From positions 1 to 64,000 of the forward strand of contig CAAEUZ010000099.1 in NCBI GenBank assembly GCA_900759385.1: a stretch of 64,000 nt of DNA. Direction: 5' to 3'. Position numbers and translations under genes: made by a program. Below are positions 17,178 through 25,075 of the stretch, one piece after another. Numbering within the stretch: the first letter of the stretch is position 1; each line of letters starts with the position of its first letter. Origin of the DNA: an uncultured Oscillospiraceae bacterium. GTDB lineage: Bacteria; Bacillota; Clostridia; Oscillospirales; Oscillospiraceae. Below the pieces are notes generated by a model. It did not search any database, had not been told where the DNA came from, and saw nothing but the letters and a program-made list of their open reading frames with translations.

Positions 17178-18062
17178 CTAGAATTCCAGCGGCGTGCGCT
17201 TCGTCGCGCGGTTCACCAGTGCGGACAGCAGGAAGGAGAAGAGGAAGATCACGACGCCTATGGCCATGGAATAGCCGTAGAGGCCGGCGTCCTTCTGACC
17301 GTACATATAGGAGAGCGCGACCTCGCTTGCGCCGTTCGGGCCGCCGGAGGTCATGGCCTTGACAAAGAGGAAAGCCATGTTTATGGTGGAGATGATGAAG
17401 AAGGTCAGCGTGGTGCGGATGTTGGTCCAGATGAGCGGAATGGTTATCTGGAAGAACTGGCGCACGCGCCCGGCCCCGTCTATGGACGAGCTCTCGTATA
17501 TGTCCAGAGGCACGGCTGCCATGGACGCCATGTACATGACCATGTAATAGCCGACCGCCTGCCATATCATGGCTATGATAAGGCTTATCATGACCAGGCT
17601 CTCGCCCTTCCACAGTATGGGGTCGGTCAGGTTCGTAAAGAGCCCGATTATGCTGTTGAGCAGGCCGTTGTCAGGCTTGTAAATGGCGGAAAAGATGCCG
17701 GAGATGACAACCACGGACAGGATGTTGGGGATGTAGAATATGACGCGGAAGAAGTTCTGCCCCTTTATTTTCTCGCGCGTGAGTATCCCCGCCAGCACCA
17801 GCGCCATCGCGAAGGTTATGATGGTGACCACGACTATGAGCAGTATCGTGTTCTGCATGGCCTTGATGAACTTGGCGTCCGCAAACAGGGTCTGAAAGTT
17901 CTGCAGGCCGACGAAGGTCTCGGTGGGGGAATAAGCGCCCCTCTCAAAGAGGGACATGCGGAAGACGTTCAGGGTCGGCAGCACCATGAAGATGAAAAAC
18001 AGGATAGTTGCCGGCGCCACACACAGGATGAGGAAGCCTGTGCGCCGTTTGTTGCTTTTCAC
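17178..18062 (-). CDS. Sugar ABC transporter permease, MalF-like
   Basis: 294-residue permease starting RRTGFLILCVAPATILFFIF (first helix about residues 8-30), with six predicted helices. The EAA loop is YESSSIDGAGRVRQFFQITIP (about residues 190-210). It fits the UgpA/LacF-type CUT1 permeases without the large MalF periplasmic insert. It pairs with the following MalG-like protein. The gap of 105 bases from the binding-protein gene holds a strong stem-loop that would let the binding protein be made in excess. Confidence 0.92.
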   Translation of the reverse strand: MKSNKRRTGFLILCVAPATILFFIFMVLPTLNVFRMSLFERGAYSPTETFVGLQNFQTLFADAKFIKAMQNTILLIVVVTIITFAMALVLAGILTREKIKGQNFFRVIFYIPNILSVVVISGIFSAIYKPDNGLLNSIIGLFTNLTDPILWKGESLVMISLIIAMIWQAVGYYMVMYMASMAAVPLDIYESSSIDGAGRVRQFFQITIPLIWTNIRTTLTFFIISTINMAFLFVKAMTSGGPNGASEVALSYMYGQKDAGLYGYSMAIGVVIFLFSFLLSALVNRATKRTPLEF

Positions 18063-18100
18063 TTGGTCAGCTCCTCTCTCAGGGTTTCTTCAAAGAATCG

Positions 18101-18133
18101 GGCGGCGATGAGCATAGACTGCTCATCGCCGCC
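18101..18133 (-). other. Intercistronic stem-loop between binding-protein and permease genes
   Basis: A perfect 14-bp stem (GGCGGCGATGAGCA / TGCTCATCGCCGCC) with loop TAGAC. No run of T follows on the minus strand, so it is more likely an mRNA 3'-end stabiliser or partial attenuator than a full terminator. Confidence 0.7.
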
Positions 18134-18167
18134 TTGCCGTTTAAACTAGCTTGCGATGCGGATCAGC

Positions 18168-19535
18168 TTACGCAAGAAGATTGGCGCGCATCTGATCGGT
18201 TGCAGAGATGATGTTGGCCTTCCACTGATCGATGGTCAGGGTGCCGCCGACGAGGGAGTTGATGGGCTCGAAGAACACGCTGGTGTTGTCGATGCCGGGG
18301 ATGGGGCTGTACGCGGCGAAGGAGCCCATGGCGGCGCCGGCGCCGGAGTCGTAGATGGAGTAGAACAGCTTGTTGTCGCCCTCGAGCTGATCGGTCATGC
18401 CGCGGATGGGCTGCACGGCGCCGCCCTTGGCGAAGATGTCAGCGGCGGTGTCGCTGTACAGGAAGGCGATGAACTGCTTGGCGGCGTCGATGTTGGCGGC
18501 GCCGGCCGGGATCCAGGCCTGCTCCAGGAAGGTGTAGCTGTAGCCCATGCCGCCGTCCTCAAGAGCCGGGAGGGCGGTCATGCCCCACTGGAAGCCCTCG
18601 GCGCGCGGGGCCTCGGCCATCTCACCGACTATCCAGGTGCCGTTCGGCATGAAGAGCGCCTGGTTGTCGAGGACCAGCTGCTGGTTCATGGTGAAGTCCT
18701 GATCGTTGGCCTGAGCCGGGGTGCTCGGGTGGGTGTAGTCGGCCAGCTTGTCGAGGATCTCAAAGAGCGCGTCGGCCTCGGGAGTCTCCCAGATGCCCTC
18801 CTCGAAGCTGGTGGCTGCGTTGAAGAAGTCGCTGCCGCCGACGACGTTCATCAGGGCGTACAGGAAGGCGTCGAAGTAACCGGCGGTCGGGTAGGTGAAG
18901 AGGTAGATGCCCTCCTCAAGGGCCTTGTCGCCGAGCTCCCACATCTCGTCCCAGGTGGTGGGAACGGTCCAGCCCTTTTCCTCAAAGAGGCCGGCGTTGT
19001 AGAAGAGGCCGCAGGGGGAGTAGAACATGGGGGCGAGGTAGGTCTTGCCGTCGCCGTAGGGGTTGGTGGCGGAAGTGTCGGTGAAGCCCTCGATGATCTT
19101 GTCGCCGACGGTGGTCTCCTCGCCGGGGACGGTCATGTCGAGCACGTCGGTGATGTCGGCAATGAGCTTGTCGTTGATGAACTGCTCGGTCAGGCCGGCC
19201 TCACGGCCGGTGGCCAGGTGGATGACGTCGGGGTAATCGCCGCCCTGCATGGAAGCGCCGATGACGTCCTCGAGGTTGCGCTCAACGGTGAGCTCAACCT
19301 CGATGCCGGTCTGGGCAGTGAAGGCGTCGCAGACCTCCTGCCACATTCCGGGATAGGTCTCCTCGTAGGCGCTCTCAAGAGCGGCTACCTTGATGGTGGT
19401 GGCGGACTCGCCGGAGCCGCTCTCGGCGGGAGCCGGGTCGCCGGTCCCGGCCGGGGCCGGGTCCTCGCCGCAGGCGGCGAGGGCAAAGACCATGACCAGC
19501 GCCAGAGCAAGGGCAAGCAGCTTCTTCAAATTCAT
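18168..19535 (-). CDS. Sugar ABC transporter substrate-binding lipoprotein
   Basis: Family 1 extracellular solute-binding protein, about 455 residues. Signal peptide LLALALALVMVFALAAC has lipobox ALAAC (Cys about residue 22). A Pro/Gly/Ser linker follows, then a two-lobed binding domain (TIKVAALESAYEETYPGMW; KTYLAPMFYSPCGLFYNAGLF; ALFMPNGTWIVGEMAEAP). The start at 19535 has AGGAGG nine bases upstream; the ATG six bases earlier is too close to it. First gene of the importer-phosphorylase-galT operon, promoter at 19612-19639. Captures the disaccharide at the cell surface; specificity is inferred from the linked GH112 enzyme. Confidence 0.92.
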   Translation of the reverse strand: MNLKKLLALALALVMVFALAACGEDPAPAGTGDPAPAESGSGESATTIKVAALESAYEETYPGMWQEVCDAFTAQTGIEVELTVERNLEDVIGASMQGGDYPDVIHLATGREAGLTEQFINDKLIADITDVLDMTVPGEETTVGDKIIEGFTDTSATNPYGDGKTYLAPMFYSPCGLFYNAGLFEEKGWTVPTTWDEMWELGDKALEEGIYLFTYPTAGYFDAFLYALMNVVGGSDFFNAATSFEEGIWETPEADALFEILDKLADYTHPSTPAQANDQDFTMNQQLVLDNQALFMPNGTWIVGEMAEAPRAEGFQWGMTALPALEDGGMGYSYTFLEQAWIPAGAANIDAAKQFIAFLYSDTAADIFAKGGAVQPIRGMTDQLEGDNKLFYSIYDSGAGAAMGSFAAYSPIPGIDNTSVFFEPINSLVGGTLTIDQWKANIISATDQMRANLLA

Positions 19536-19611
19536 CTTCATTTTCCTCCTTGCATAAATTCCTAAAATACAAATGCCAATACATGGGTCTTTTGGCATCA
19601 CTCTTAAGACA

Positions 19612-19639
19612 AGTATATAGATTTCCCACCCGATAACAA
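19612..19639 (-). promoter_or_regulatory. Promoter of the disaccharide importer operon
   Basis: On the minus strand TTGTTA, a 16-base spacer and TATACT lie about 80 bases before the binding-protein start. A copy of the AAAGTTGC box lies just upstream (19652-19659), placed as for an activator. Confidence 0.6.
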
Positions 19640-19651
19640 GCCAGTTCTTGC

Positions 19652-19809
19652 GCAACTTTTTATAAATATTGCTCTCGCCATGTTTTTGATGTAAAATGCC
19701 CTATTTGACGGCATCTGACTTGTGCAAAATGCTCAGAGCAATGACCCCTCGTTCGGCTTATTTCCCTTCCCTGTAAAAATGGTAAAGCAAAGTTGCTCTT
19801 CAAAGTTGC
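19652..19809. promoter_or_regulatory. Repeated AAAGTTGC boxes, candidate AraC operators
   Basis: CAAAGTTGC occurs at 19788-19796 and again at 19801-19809, overlapping the -35 of the AraC gene promoter. AAAGTTGC occurs in inverse orientation at 19652-19659, upstream of the importer promoter. The three copies link both divergent promoters. Binding by either AraC protein is inference. Confidence 0.45.
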
Positions 19810-19834
19810 ACAAATCGTGTGAAAATATTATAAT
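19806..19834 (+). promoter_or_regulatory. Promoter of the first AraC regulator
   Basis: TTGCAC and TATAAT with an exact 17-base spacer, about 47 bases before the chosen GTG start. The -35 lies inside a CAAAGTTGC box, suggesting autoregulation. Confidence 0.7.
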
Positions 19835-19880
19835 ACAGGGTGTAACATCTGCCGTTTTTCCAGGCAAGGGAGGTGCCGAT

Positions 19881-20747
19881 GTGTCTACTGTCTGCTACGA
19901 TATAAACCTGGACAAAGGGGACCCGCTGGCCCAGTCGGACGCCAGGCTGCTGAACATAACCTGGGCGCAGTACAGCAGCGAGTGGAACTCCACGATGCAC
20001 GCGCATCGCCACGCGGAAATGTTCTTCATCATGAGCGGGAGCGGCACTTTTCAGCTCCAGCGGCACAGCTTTCCCGTCTCCGGACGCAGCCTTGTGATAA
20101 TAAATCCGGGGGTCATGCACTGCGAGCAGAGCAACCAGGGCAGCCCGATGGAATACATCGTGCTGGGCGTGGAAAACCTGGAGATGGCTGCCAACGAGCA
20201 GGGCTATGTCCTCACAACCTTCCACCGGGACTGGGACGCGATTTCGGTCTCCCTGCGCCTTATGCTGCAGGAGGTGCGCTCCGGGCAGGACGGATACTCC
20301 CAGGTGTGCCAGCGGATGCTGGAGATAATACTGCTGCGCATCCTGCGCCGCAGAGGCCTGTCCCTGGCCAGCGAGGCGGTGGGGATGGATGACAACCGCG
20401 AATGCGGGCTTGTGCGCCGCTACATAGACGAGCACTTCAAGGAGAGCATCACCCTGGACCAGCTGGCCGAGCTGGCGCATATCAACAAGTACTATCTGGT
20501 GCACGCCTTCCGCAAGGCCTACGGCACCTCTCCCATCAACTATCTCATATCCCGCCGCATACAGGAGAGCCGGTTCCTGCTCACCAACAGCAACCACTCC
20601 CTGTCGCAGATAGCGCGCATCCTCGGCTTCTCCTCGCTGAGTTATTTTTCGCAGAGCTTCCACCGCACGGAGGGCGTCAGCCCCATGGAGTACCGGAAGC
20701 TGCACACCGCGGAGGCCAGGCAGCAGGCCGGCGAGAGCGGGGGCTGA
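19881..20747 (+). CDS. AraC-family regulator with N-terminal cupin domain
   Basis: 288-residue transcription factor. The N-terminal half is a cupin sugar-sensing domain (MHAHRHAEMFFIMSGSGTFQL). The C-terminal 100 residues carry two helix-turn-helix units (SITLDQLAELAHINKYYLVHAFRKA and QIARILGFSSLSYFSQSFHR, each shown in part). I chose the GTG at 19881 because GGGAGGT precedes it by six bases and it lies downstream of a perfect promoter; the frame open further upstream would overlap that promoter. Divergent from the importer operon and most likely its activator, with a sugar or sugar phosphate as signal. Confidence 0.9.
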   Translation: MSTVCYDINLDKGDPLAQSDARLLNITWAQYSSEWNSTMHAHRHAEMFFIMSGSGTFQLQRHSFPVSGRSLVIINPGVMHCEQSNQGSPMEYIVLGVENLEMAANEQGYVLTTFHRDWDAISVSLRLMLQEVRSGQDGYSQVCQRMLEIILLRILRRRGLSLASEAVGMDDNRECGLVRRYIDEHFKESITLDQLAELAHINKYYLVHAFRKAYGTSPINYLISRRIQESRFLLTNSNHSLSQIARILGFSSLSYFSQSFHRTEGVSPMEYRKLHTAEARQQAGESGG

Positions 20748-20750
20748 GCC

Positions 20751-21662
20751 ATGTCACAGTATTCACCGCTGCGCCCGGCCAGGCCGTTCACTGTCAGCGA
20801 GCTTTACACCGTGCACTATTTTGAATACGCCGCGGGGTACGCCTTCCAGGGAGAAAAGCACGATTTCTGGGAGCTGCTGTACGTAGACCGCGGCCTGCTG
20901 CGCGTTACGGCCGGGGAGCGCGTGCGCGAGCTCAGCCAGGGTCAGCTCATCTTCCACGCGCCGGGGGAGTTCCACGCCCTGTCCGCCGTGGGCGTCCCGC
21001 CCGACCTCATAGTCGTGAGCTTCGGCTGCGGCGGCAGCGAGATGGAGCGCTTCCGCGGCCTGGTGACGGATGTGAGCCGGGCCGAGCGCAGCCTGCTCGC
21101 TCGCATCGTCGCCGAGAGCGGCGGCGCCTTTTCCACGCCTCTGAACGACCCCTCGACGACGTCCCTGCAGCGCGCCCAGGGCGCGCCTTTCGGGGCGGAG
21201 TCGCTGGTCTGCGCGGCGCTGGAGGAACTGCTGATACGCCTTGCCCGCCGCATGTCCGTGGACGAGACCGCGCCCGACAGAGCCGCGGCCGGCGCGGACG
21301 GCTTTGAGCGCACGGCGGAATATCTCGAGCGGCATGTGGGCGAGAGCCTGAGCCTGGAGCAGATATGCCGCGACAACTATCTCGGCCGCAGCCAGCTGCA
21401 AAAAATCTTCCACGAGCACACCGGCGGCGGCGTCATGGAGTACTTCGGCCGGCTGAAAATAAACGCCGCCCGCCGCATGATACGCACCGGGCGCTACAAC
21501 TTCACGCAGATTGCCGCCCTCTGCGGCTTTCAGAGCGTGCACTATTTCTCCAGGCGCTTCCGTCAGCTGACCGGCATGTCCCCCAGCGAGTACGCCCAGA
21601 GCGTGAGAATGCTGCTGGAGTTCCCCGCCGGTTCTCCGGACGATAGTGCAAACAATTTGTAA
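20751..21662 (+). CDS. Second AraC-family regulator with cupin domain
   Basis: 303 residues, starting three bases after the first AraC gene and so co-transcribed with it. It has an N-terminal cupin sensor (HDFWELLYVDRGLLRVTAGE; QLIFHAPGEFHAL). A C-terminal pair of helix-turn-helix motifs follows (SLEQICRDNYLGRSQLQKIF and QIAALCGFQSVHYFSRRFRQ). The two regulators are clearly different proteins, not recent duplicates. It may control the galE-nucleotidyltransferase-nahK genes that follow; this is inference. Confidence 0.88.
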   Translation: MSQYSPLRPARPFTVSELYTVHYFEYAAGYAFQGEKHDFWELLYVDRGLLRVTAGERVRELSQGQLIFHAPGEFHALSAVGVPPDLIVVSFGCGGSEMERFRGLVTDVSRAERSLLARIVAESGGAFSTPLNDPSTTSLQRAQGAPFGAESLVCAALEELLIRLARRMSVDETAPDRAAAGADGFERTAEYLERHVGESLSLEQICRDNYLGRSQLQKIFHEHTGGGVMEYFGRLKINAARRMIRTGRYNFTQIAALCGFQSVHYFSRRFRQLTGMSPSEYAQSVRMLLEFPAGSPDDSANNL

Positions 21663-21751
21663 TATCGTCTATTTCTTTTCGCGTGAGCTGCGTATACAAT
21701 ACCAGATGCCGGGAGTGACCCGGGTTTAATGCTGTTAAAGGAGCGATTTTC

Positions 21752-22771
21752 ATGTCCATTCTCGTTACCGGCGGCGCCGGGTACATCGGCAGCCATACCT
21801 GTGTTGAGCTCGTCGAGGCGGGCTATGACATCGTTGTCGCCGACAACCTCAGTAATTCCTGCGAGGAAGCCGTCCACCGCGTGGAGCACATTGTCGGCAG
21901 GAGCATCCCCTTCGTCAAGGCCGAGCTGACTCACGCCGACGAGGTGGAGGAGCTCTTCGAGCGCTTCGGAGACATTGATTCCGTCATCCACTTCGCCGGG
22001 CTCAAGGCTGTCGGCGAGAGTGTCGCCAAGCCGCTGGAGTACTACTACAACAACCTCACCTGCACCCTCGAGGTGCTCAAGGCCATGCGCCGCCACAACG
22101 TGAAGAACTTCGTCTTCTCCTCCTCCGCCACGGTCTACGGCGACCCCGAGCGCGTGCCGATAAGCGAGGACTTCCCCACCGGCGGCACCACCAACCCCTA
22201 CGGCACCACGAAGCTCTTCCAGGAGCGCATACTCATGGACTACTGTGCCGCCGACCCTACGATGAACGTCGCCCTGCTGCGCTACTTCAACCCCATCGGC
22301 GCGCACGAGAGCGGACTCATCGGCGAGGACCCGCGCGGCATCCCCAACAACCTCGTGCCCTATATCGCCCAGGTGGCCGTCGGCAAGCTTGAGAAGCTGC
22401 ACGTTTACGGCGACGACTACCCCACCCACGACGGCACCGGCGTGCGTGACTACATCCACGTCGTCGACCTCGCCCGCGGCCACGTCGCCGCGCTCAGGAA
22501 GCTCGCCCAGAACTGCGGCCTCTTCACCTGCAACCTCGGCACCGGCAAGGGCTACAGCGTGCTCGACGTGCTGCACGCCTATGAGAAGGCCTGCGGCAAG
22601 ACCCTGCCCTACGTCATCGACCCGCGCCGTCCCGGCGACATCGCCGAGTGCTACGCCGACCCCGCGAAGGCCCGCGACGAGCTGGGCTGGGAGGCCAGGT
22701 ACGGCATCGAAGAGATGTGCGCGAGCTCCTGGAAGTGGCAGAGCGCCAATCCGAACGGCTACAACGCGTAA
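21752..22771 (+). CDS. galE: UDP-glucose 4-epimerase
   Basis: Interconverts UDP-glucose and UDP-galactose (and possibly the N-acetyl forms), NAD-bound in the cytosol. 339 residues. The Rossmann motif TGGAGYIGSHT lies at residues 6-16, the Ser-Ser-Ala-Thr-Val-Tyr segment near 125, and the YxxxK catalytic pair in NPYGTTKLFQE near 150. It ends with the typical GWEARYGIEEMCASSWKW helix. Ribosome site AAAGGAG. Counterpart of LnpD in bifidobacterial lacto-N-biose loci: it recycles the UDP-galactose made by GalT. A weak -10 (TACAAT) is seen near 21695. Confidence 0.95.
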   Translation: MSILVTGGAGYIGSHTCVELVEAGYDIVVADNLSNSCEEAVHRVEHIVGRSIPFVKAELTHADEVEELFERFGDIDSVIHFAGLKAVGESVAKPLEYYYNNLTCTLEVLKAMRRHNVKNFVFSSSATVYGDPERVPISEDFPTGGTTNPYGTTKLFQERILMDYCAADPTMNVALLRYFNPIGAHESGLIGEDPRGIPNNLVPYIAQVAVGKLEKLHVYGDDYPTHDGTGVRDYIHVVDLARGHVAALRKLAQNCGLFTCNLGTGKGYSVLDVLHAYEKACGKTLPYVIDPRRPGDIAECYADPAKARDELGWEARYGIEEMCASSWKWQSANPNGYNA

Positions 22772-22792
22772 TCGTCATATAACAACAGACAA

Positions 22793-22819
22793 AGAGGAAT
22801 GTCCCGGCGGCATTCCTCT
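22793..22819 (+). terminator. Stem-loop after galE, weak terminator
   Basis: AGAGGAATG pairs with CATTCCTCT and is followed by ATAATT. The T content is low, so read-through into the next gene is likely. Confidence 0.4.
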
Positions 22820-22882
22820 ATAATTAAGCCGTTTGCAGCGGCGCAGATTTATCCAAGCCATTTGATTTAGGGGGATAAGAAT

Positions 22883-23809
22883 ATGAACAAACCTGTTCTT
22901 GTCGTTATGGCTGCCGGTATGGGCAGCCGTTACGGCGGCCTCAAGCAGCTCGACCCCGTGGGGAACCACGGCCAGCTCATTATAGACTACTCGATATACG
23001 ACGCGCGCCGCGCCGGCTTCGAGACCGTCGTGTTCGTGATAAAGCGCGAGCTCGAGGAGGCCTTCAAGGCCGGAATCGGCGACCGCCTGAGCAAGGTCAT
23101 AGACGTGCGCTACGCTTTCCAGGAGCTCGGCGACCTGCCGGAGGGCTACTCCGTCCCCGACGGGCGCGTGAAGCCCTGGGGCACCTGCCACGCCATACTC
23201 GCGGCCAGGGACGTCGTGGACGGACCCTTCGCCGTGGTCAACGCCGACGACTACTACGGCCCCGAGGGCTTCAGGGAGATATACGACTACCTGGCCGCCA
23301 ACCCCGACCGCCCCGGCTGCTACGAGTTCGCCATGGTCGGCTACCGCCTCGGCAACACCGTGACCGAGAACGGCTCCGTGGCGCGCGGCATCTGCGAGGA
23401 GGACGAGAACAACTTCCTCGTGCGCGTCACCGAGCGCACCCGCATCGAGGCCGAGGGCGCCGACGCGCGCTTCACCGAGGACGGTGGCGAGACCTGGACC
23501 CGCCTGAGCGGCGACACCGTTGTCTCCATGAACCTCTGGGGCTTCACCAGGAGCTTCATGGACGAGGCCCGCGCCCGCTTCCCCGCCTTCCTGGACAAAA
23601 CCCTTGCCGAGAACCCGCTCAAGGGCGAGTACTTCCTCCCCAGTGTCGTCACCCAGCTCCTGGACGAGCACAAGGCCCGCGTGAAAGTCCTGCGCAGCGC
23701 GGACAAGTGGTACGGCGTGACCTACCGTGAGGACAGGCCCGTGGTGCTCAGGGCGATAGCCGACATGACCGCGTCCGGGCTGTACCCCGACAATCTCTGG
23801 GAGGTATGA
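22883..23809 (+). CDS. Sugar-1-phosphate nucleotidyltransferase-like protein
   Basis: 308 residues with the NTP_transferase fold. The nucleotide-binding loop is VVMAAGMGSRYGGLKQLDPVG (abridged as AAGMGSRYGG...K) at residues 8-25, and the metal-site aspartates lie in FAVVNADDYYGPEGF near residue 115. Such enzymes join a sugar-1-phosphate and an NTP to give an NDP-sugar and pyrophosphate. Its frame overlaps the start of nahK by four bases (ATGA), so it is translationally coupled to a kinase that makes N-acetylhexosamine-1-phosphates. It is not part of the classic four-enzyme pathway. Activation of GlcNAc-1-P or GalNAc-1-P is a reasoned guess. Ribosome site GGGGGAT. Confidence 0.82.
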   Translation: MNKPVLVVMAAGMGSRYGGLKQLDPVGNHGQLIIDYSIYDARRAGFETVVFVIKRELEEAFKAGIGDRLSKVIDVRYAFQELGDLPEGYSVPDGRVKPWGTCHAILAARDVVDGPFAVVNADDYYGPEGFREIYDYLAANPDRPGCYEFAMVGYRLGNTVTENGSVARGICEEDENNFLVRVTERTRIEAEGADARFTEDGGETWTRLSGDTVVSMNLWGFTRSFMDEARARFPAFLDKTLAENPLKGEYFLPSVVTQLLDEHKARVKVLRSADKWYGVTYREDRPVVLRAIADMTASGLYPDNLWEV

Positions 23810-24927
23810 GCATGTCCAAAGCAGAACAGTATCTGAACGAGGCCCTGGCCGCCTGGGACTTCGGCGGCGAGCTCGTGGGCGCGGTGCGCTACGGCCATGG
23901 GCACATCAACGACACCTTCTGCGTCCACACCCAGCCGGGTGAGGACCCCTGCCGCCGGTTCATACTCCAGCGCCTGAGCTCCGCCGCGTTCAAGCACCCC
24001 GAGCAGGTCATGGCCAACATATCCGGCGTGACCGCATATCTCGGTGAGAGGCTCGCGTCCGAGGGCGGCAACCCCGCGCGGGAGACGCTGACCGTGCTCA
24101 GGACCGCCGCCGGCGAGCTCTATTACACGGACAGCGAGGGCAGCGTCTGGCGCTGCTACCCCTTCATTGAGGGCACCGTGTGCCTGCAGAATGCGGAGAC
24201 ACCCGAGCTTTTCGCGGCGTCCGGCCGCGCCTTCGGCCGCTTCCAGCGCGAGCTGAGCGGATACGACGCCGGCACGCTCTACGAGACCATACCGCGCTTC
24301 CATGACACCGAGGACCGCCTGGCCAAGCTCCGCGCCGCCGTGGCCGCCGACTCCGTTGGCCGCGTGGCAGAGGTGGGCCCCGAGCTGGAATTCGTCGAGG
24401 CCCGCGCCGCCGACTGCTCCGTCGCGCTCGAGGCACTGCGAGCGGGCAAGCTGCCGCTGCGCGTCACGCACAACGACACCAAGCTCAATAACGTGCTCAT
24501 AGACCGCGCCAGCGGCGAGGGCATCTGCGTCATAGACCTGGACACCGTCATGCCCGGCCTTTCAATAAACGACTTCGGCGACTCCATCCGCTTCGGCGCC
24601 AACGACAACGAGGAGGACGAGCCGGACCAGAGCAAGGTCCACTTCAACCTCGGGCTCTACGAGGTCTACACCCGCGCCTTCCTGGAGGGCGCAGGCGGCG
24701 CGCTGACGGACGCCGAGCTTGATTACCTCCCCTGGGGCGCAAAGCTGATGACGCTCGAGTGCGGCATACGCTTCCTCACCGACTACCTCGAGGGAGACCA
24801 CTACTTCCACATCCAGCGCCCGCAGCAGAACCTCGACCGCGCGCGCACCCAGTTCACGCTGGTGAAGGGCATGGAAGACAGCTGGGACGAGATGCGCGCC
24901 ATAGTAGACAAGTACCGAACCAAATAA
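23806..24927 (+). CDS. nahK: N-acetylhexosamine 1-kinase (LnpB/NahK-like)
   Basis: Anomeric kinase of the aminoglycoside-phosphotransferase fold, 373 residues. It phosphorylates GlcNAc/GalNAc at C1 to feed the Leloir-like pathway. Visible are GHINDTFCV near residue 29, the Brenner motif HNDTKLNNVLID (about 222-233) with catalytic Asp, and the metal motif VIDLDTVMPGLSINDFGDSI (about 242-261). Start is either the ATG at 23806, overlapping the previous stop, or the ATG six bases later. The assignment rests on fold plus linkage to GH112 phosphorylase, GalT and GalE; other sugar kinases of this fold exist. Confidence 0.88.
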   Translation: MSMSKAEQYLNEALAAWDFGGELVGAVRYGHGHINDTFCVHTQPGEDPCRRFILQRLSSAAFKHPEQVMANISGVTAYLGERLASEGGNPARETLTVLRTAAGELYYTDSEGSVWRCYPFIEGTVCLQNAETPELFAASGRAFGRFQRELSGYDAGTLYETIPRFHDTEDRLAKLRAAVAADSVGRVAEVGPELEFVEARAADCSVALEALRAGKLPLRVTHNDTKLNNVLIDRASGEGICVIDLDTVMPGLSINDFGDSIRFGANDNEEDEPDQSKVHFNLGLYEVYTRAFLEGAGGALTDAELDYLPWGAKLMTLECGIRFLTDYLEGDHYFHIQRPQQNLDRARTQFTLVKGMEDSWDEMRAIVDKYRTK

Positions 24928-24959
24928 CGCCGGCACACCCTGCGTCTGGCAGATAAATT

Positions 24960-24995
24960 ACAAAGCGGTTCCTGAAATTCGGGAGCCGCTTTATA
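24960..24995 (+). terminator. Terminator of the galE-nahK unit
   Basis: AAAGCGGTTCC and GGGAGCCGCTTT form a stem around TGAAATTC (one imperfect position), followed by ATATTGT. Confidence 0.6.
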
Positions 24996-25005
24996 TTGTA
25001 AAGCA

Positions 25006-25071
25006 AGGAGGCCGGTTGCCCGGCCTCCTGTTTGCACACAAAGGCTCCCCAGATTCTTCCGGGGAGCCTTG
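25006..25071 (-). terminator. Double hairpin terminator after the SLH protein gene
   Basis: Read on the minus strand, AAGGCTCCCC...GGGGAGCCTT lies immediately after the stop codon. It is followed by a second stem AGGAGGCCGG...CCGGCCTCCT at 25006-25029. Both are perfect or nearly so. Confidence 0.6.
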
Positions 25072-25075
25072 ACTT

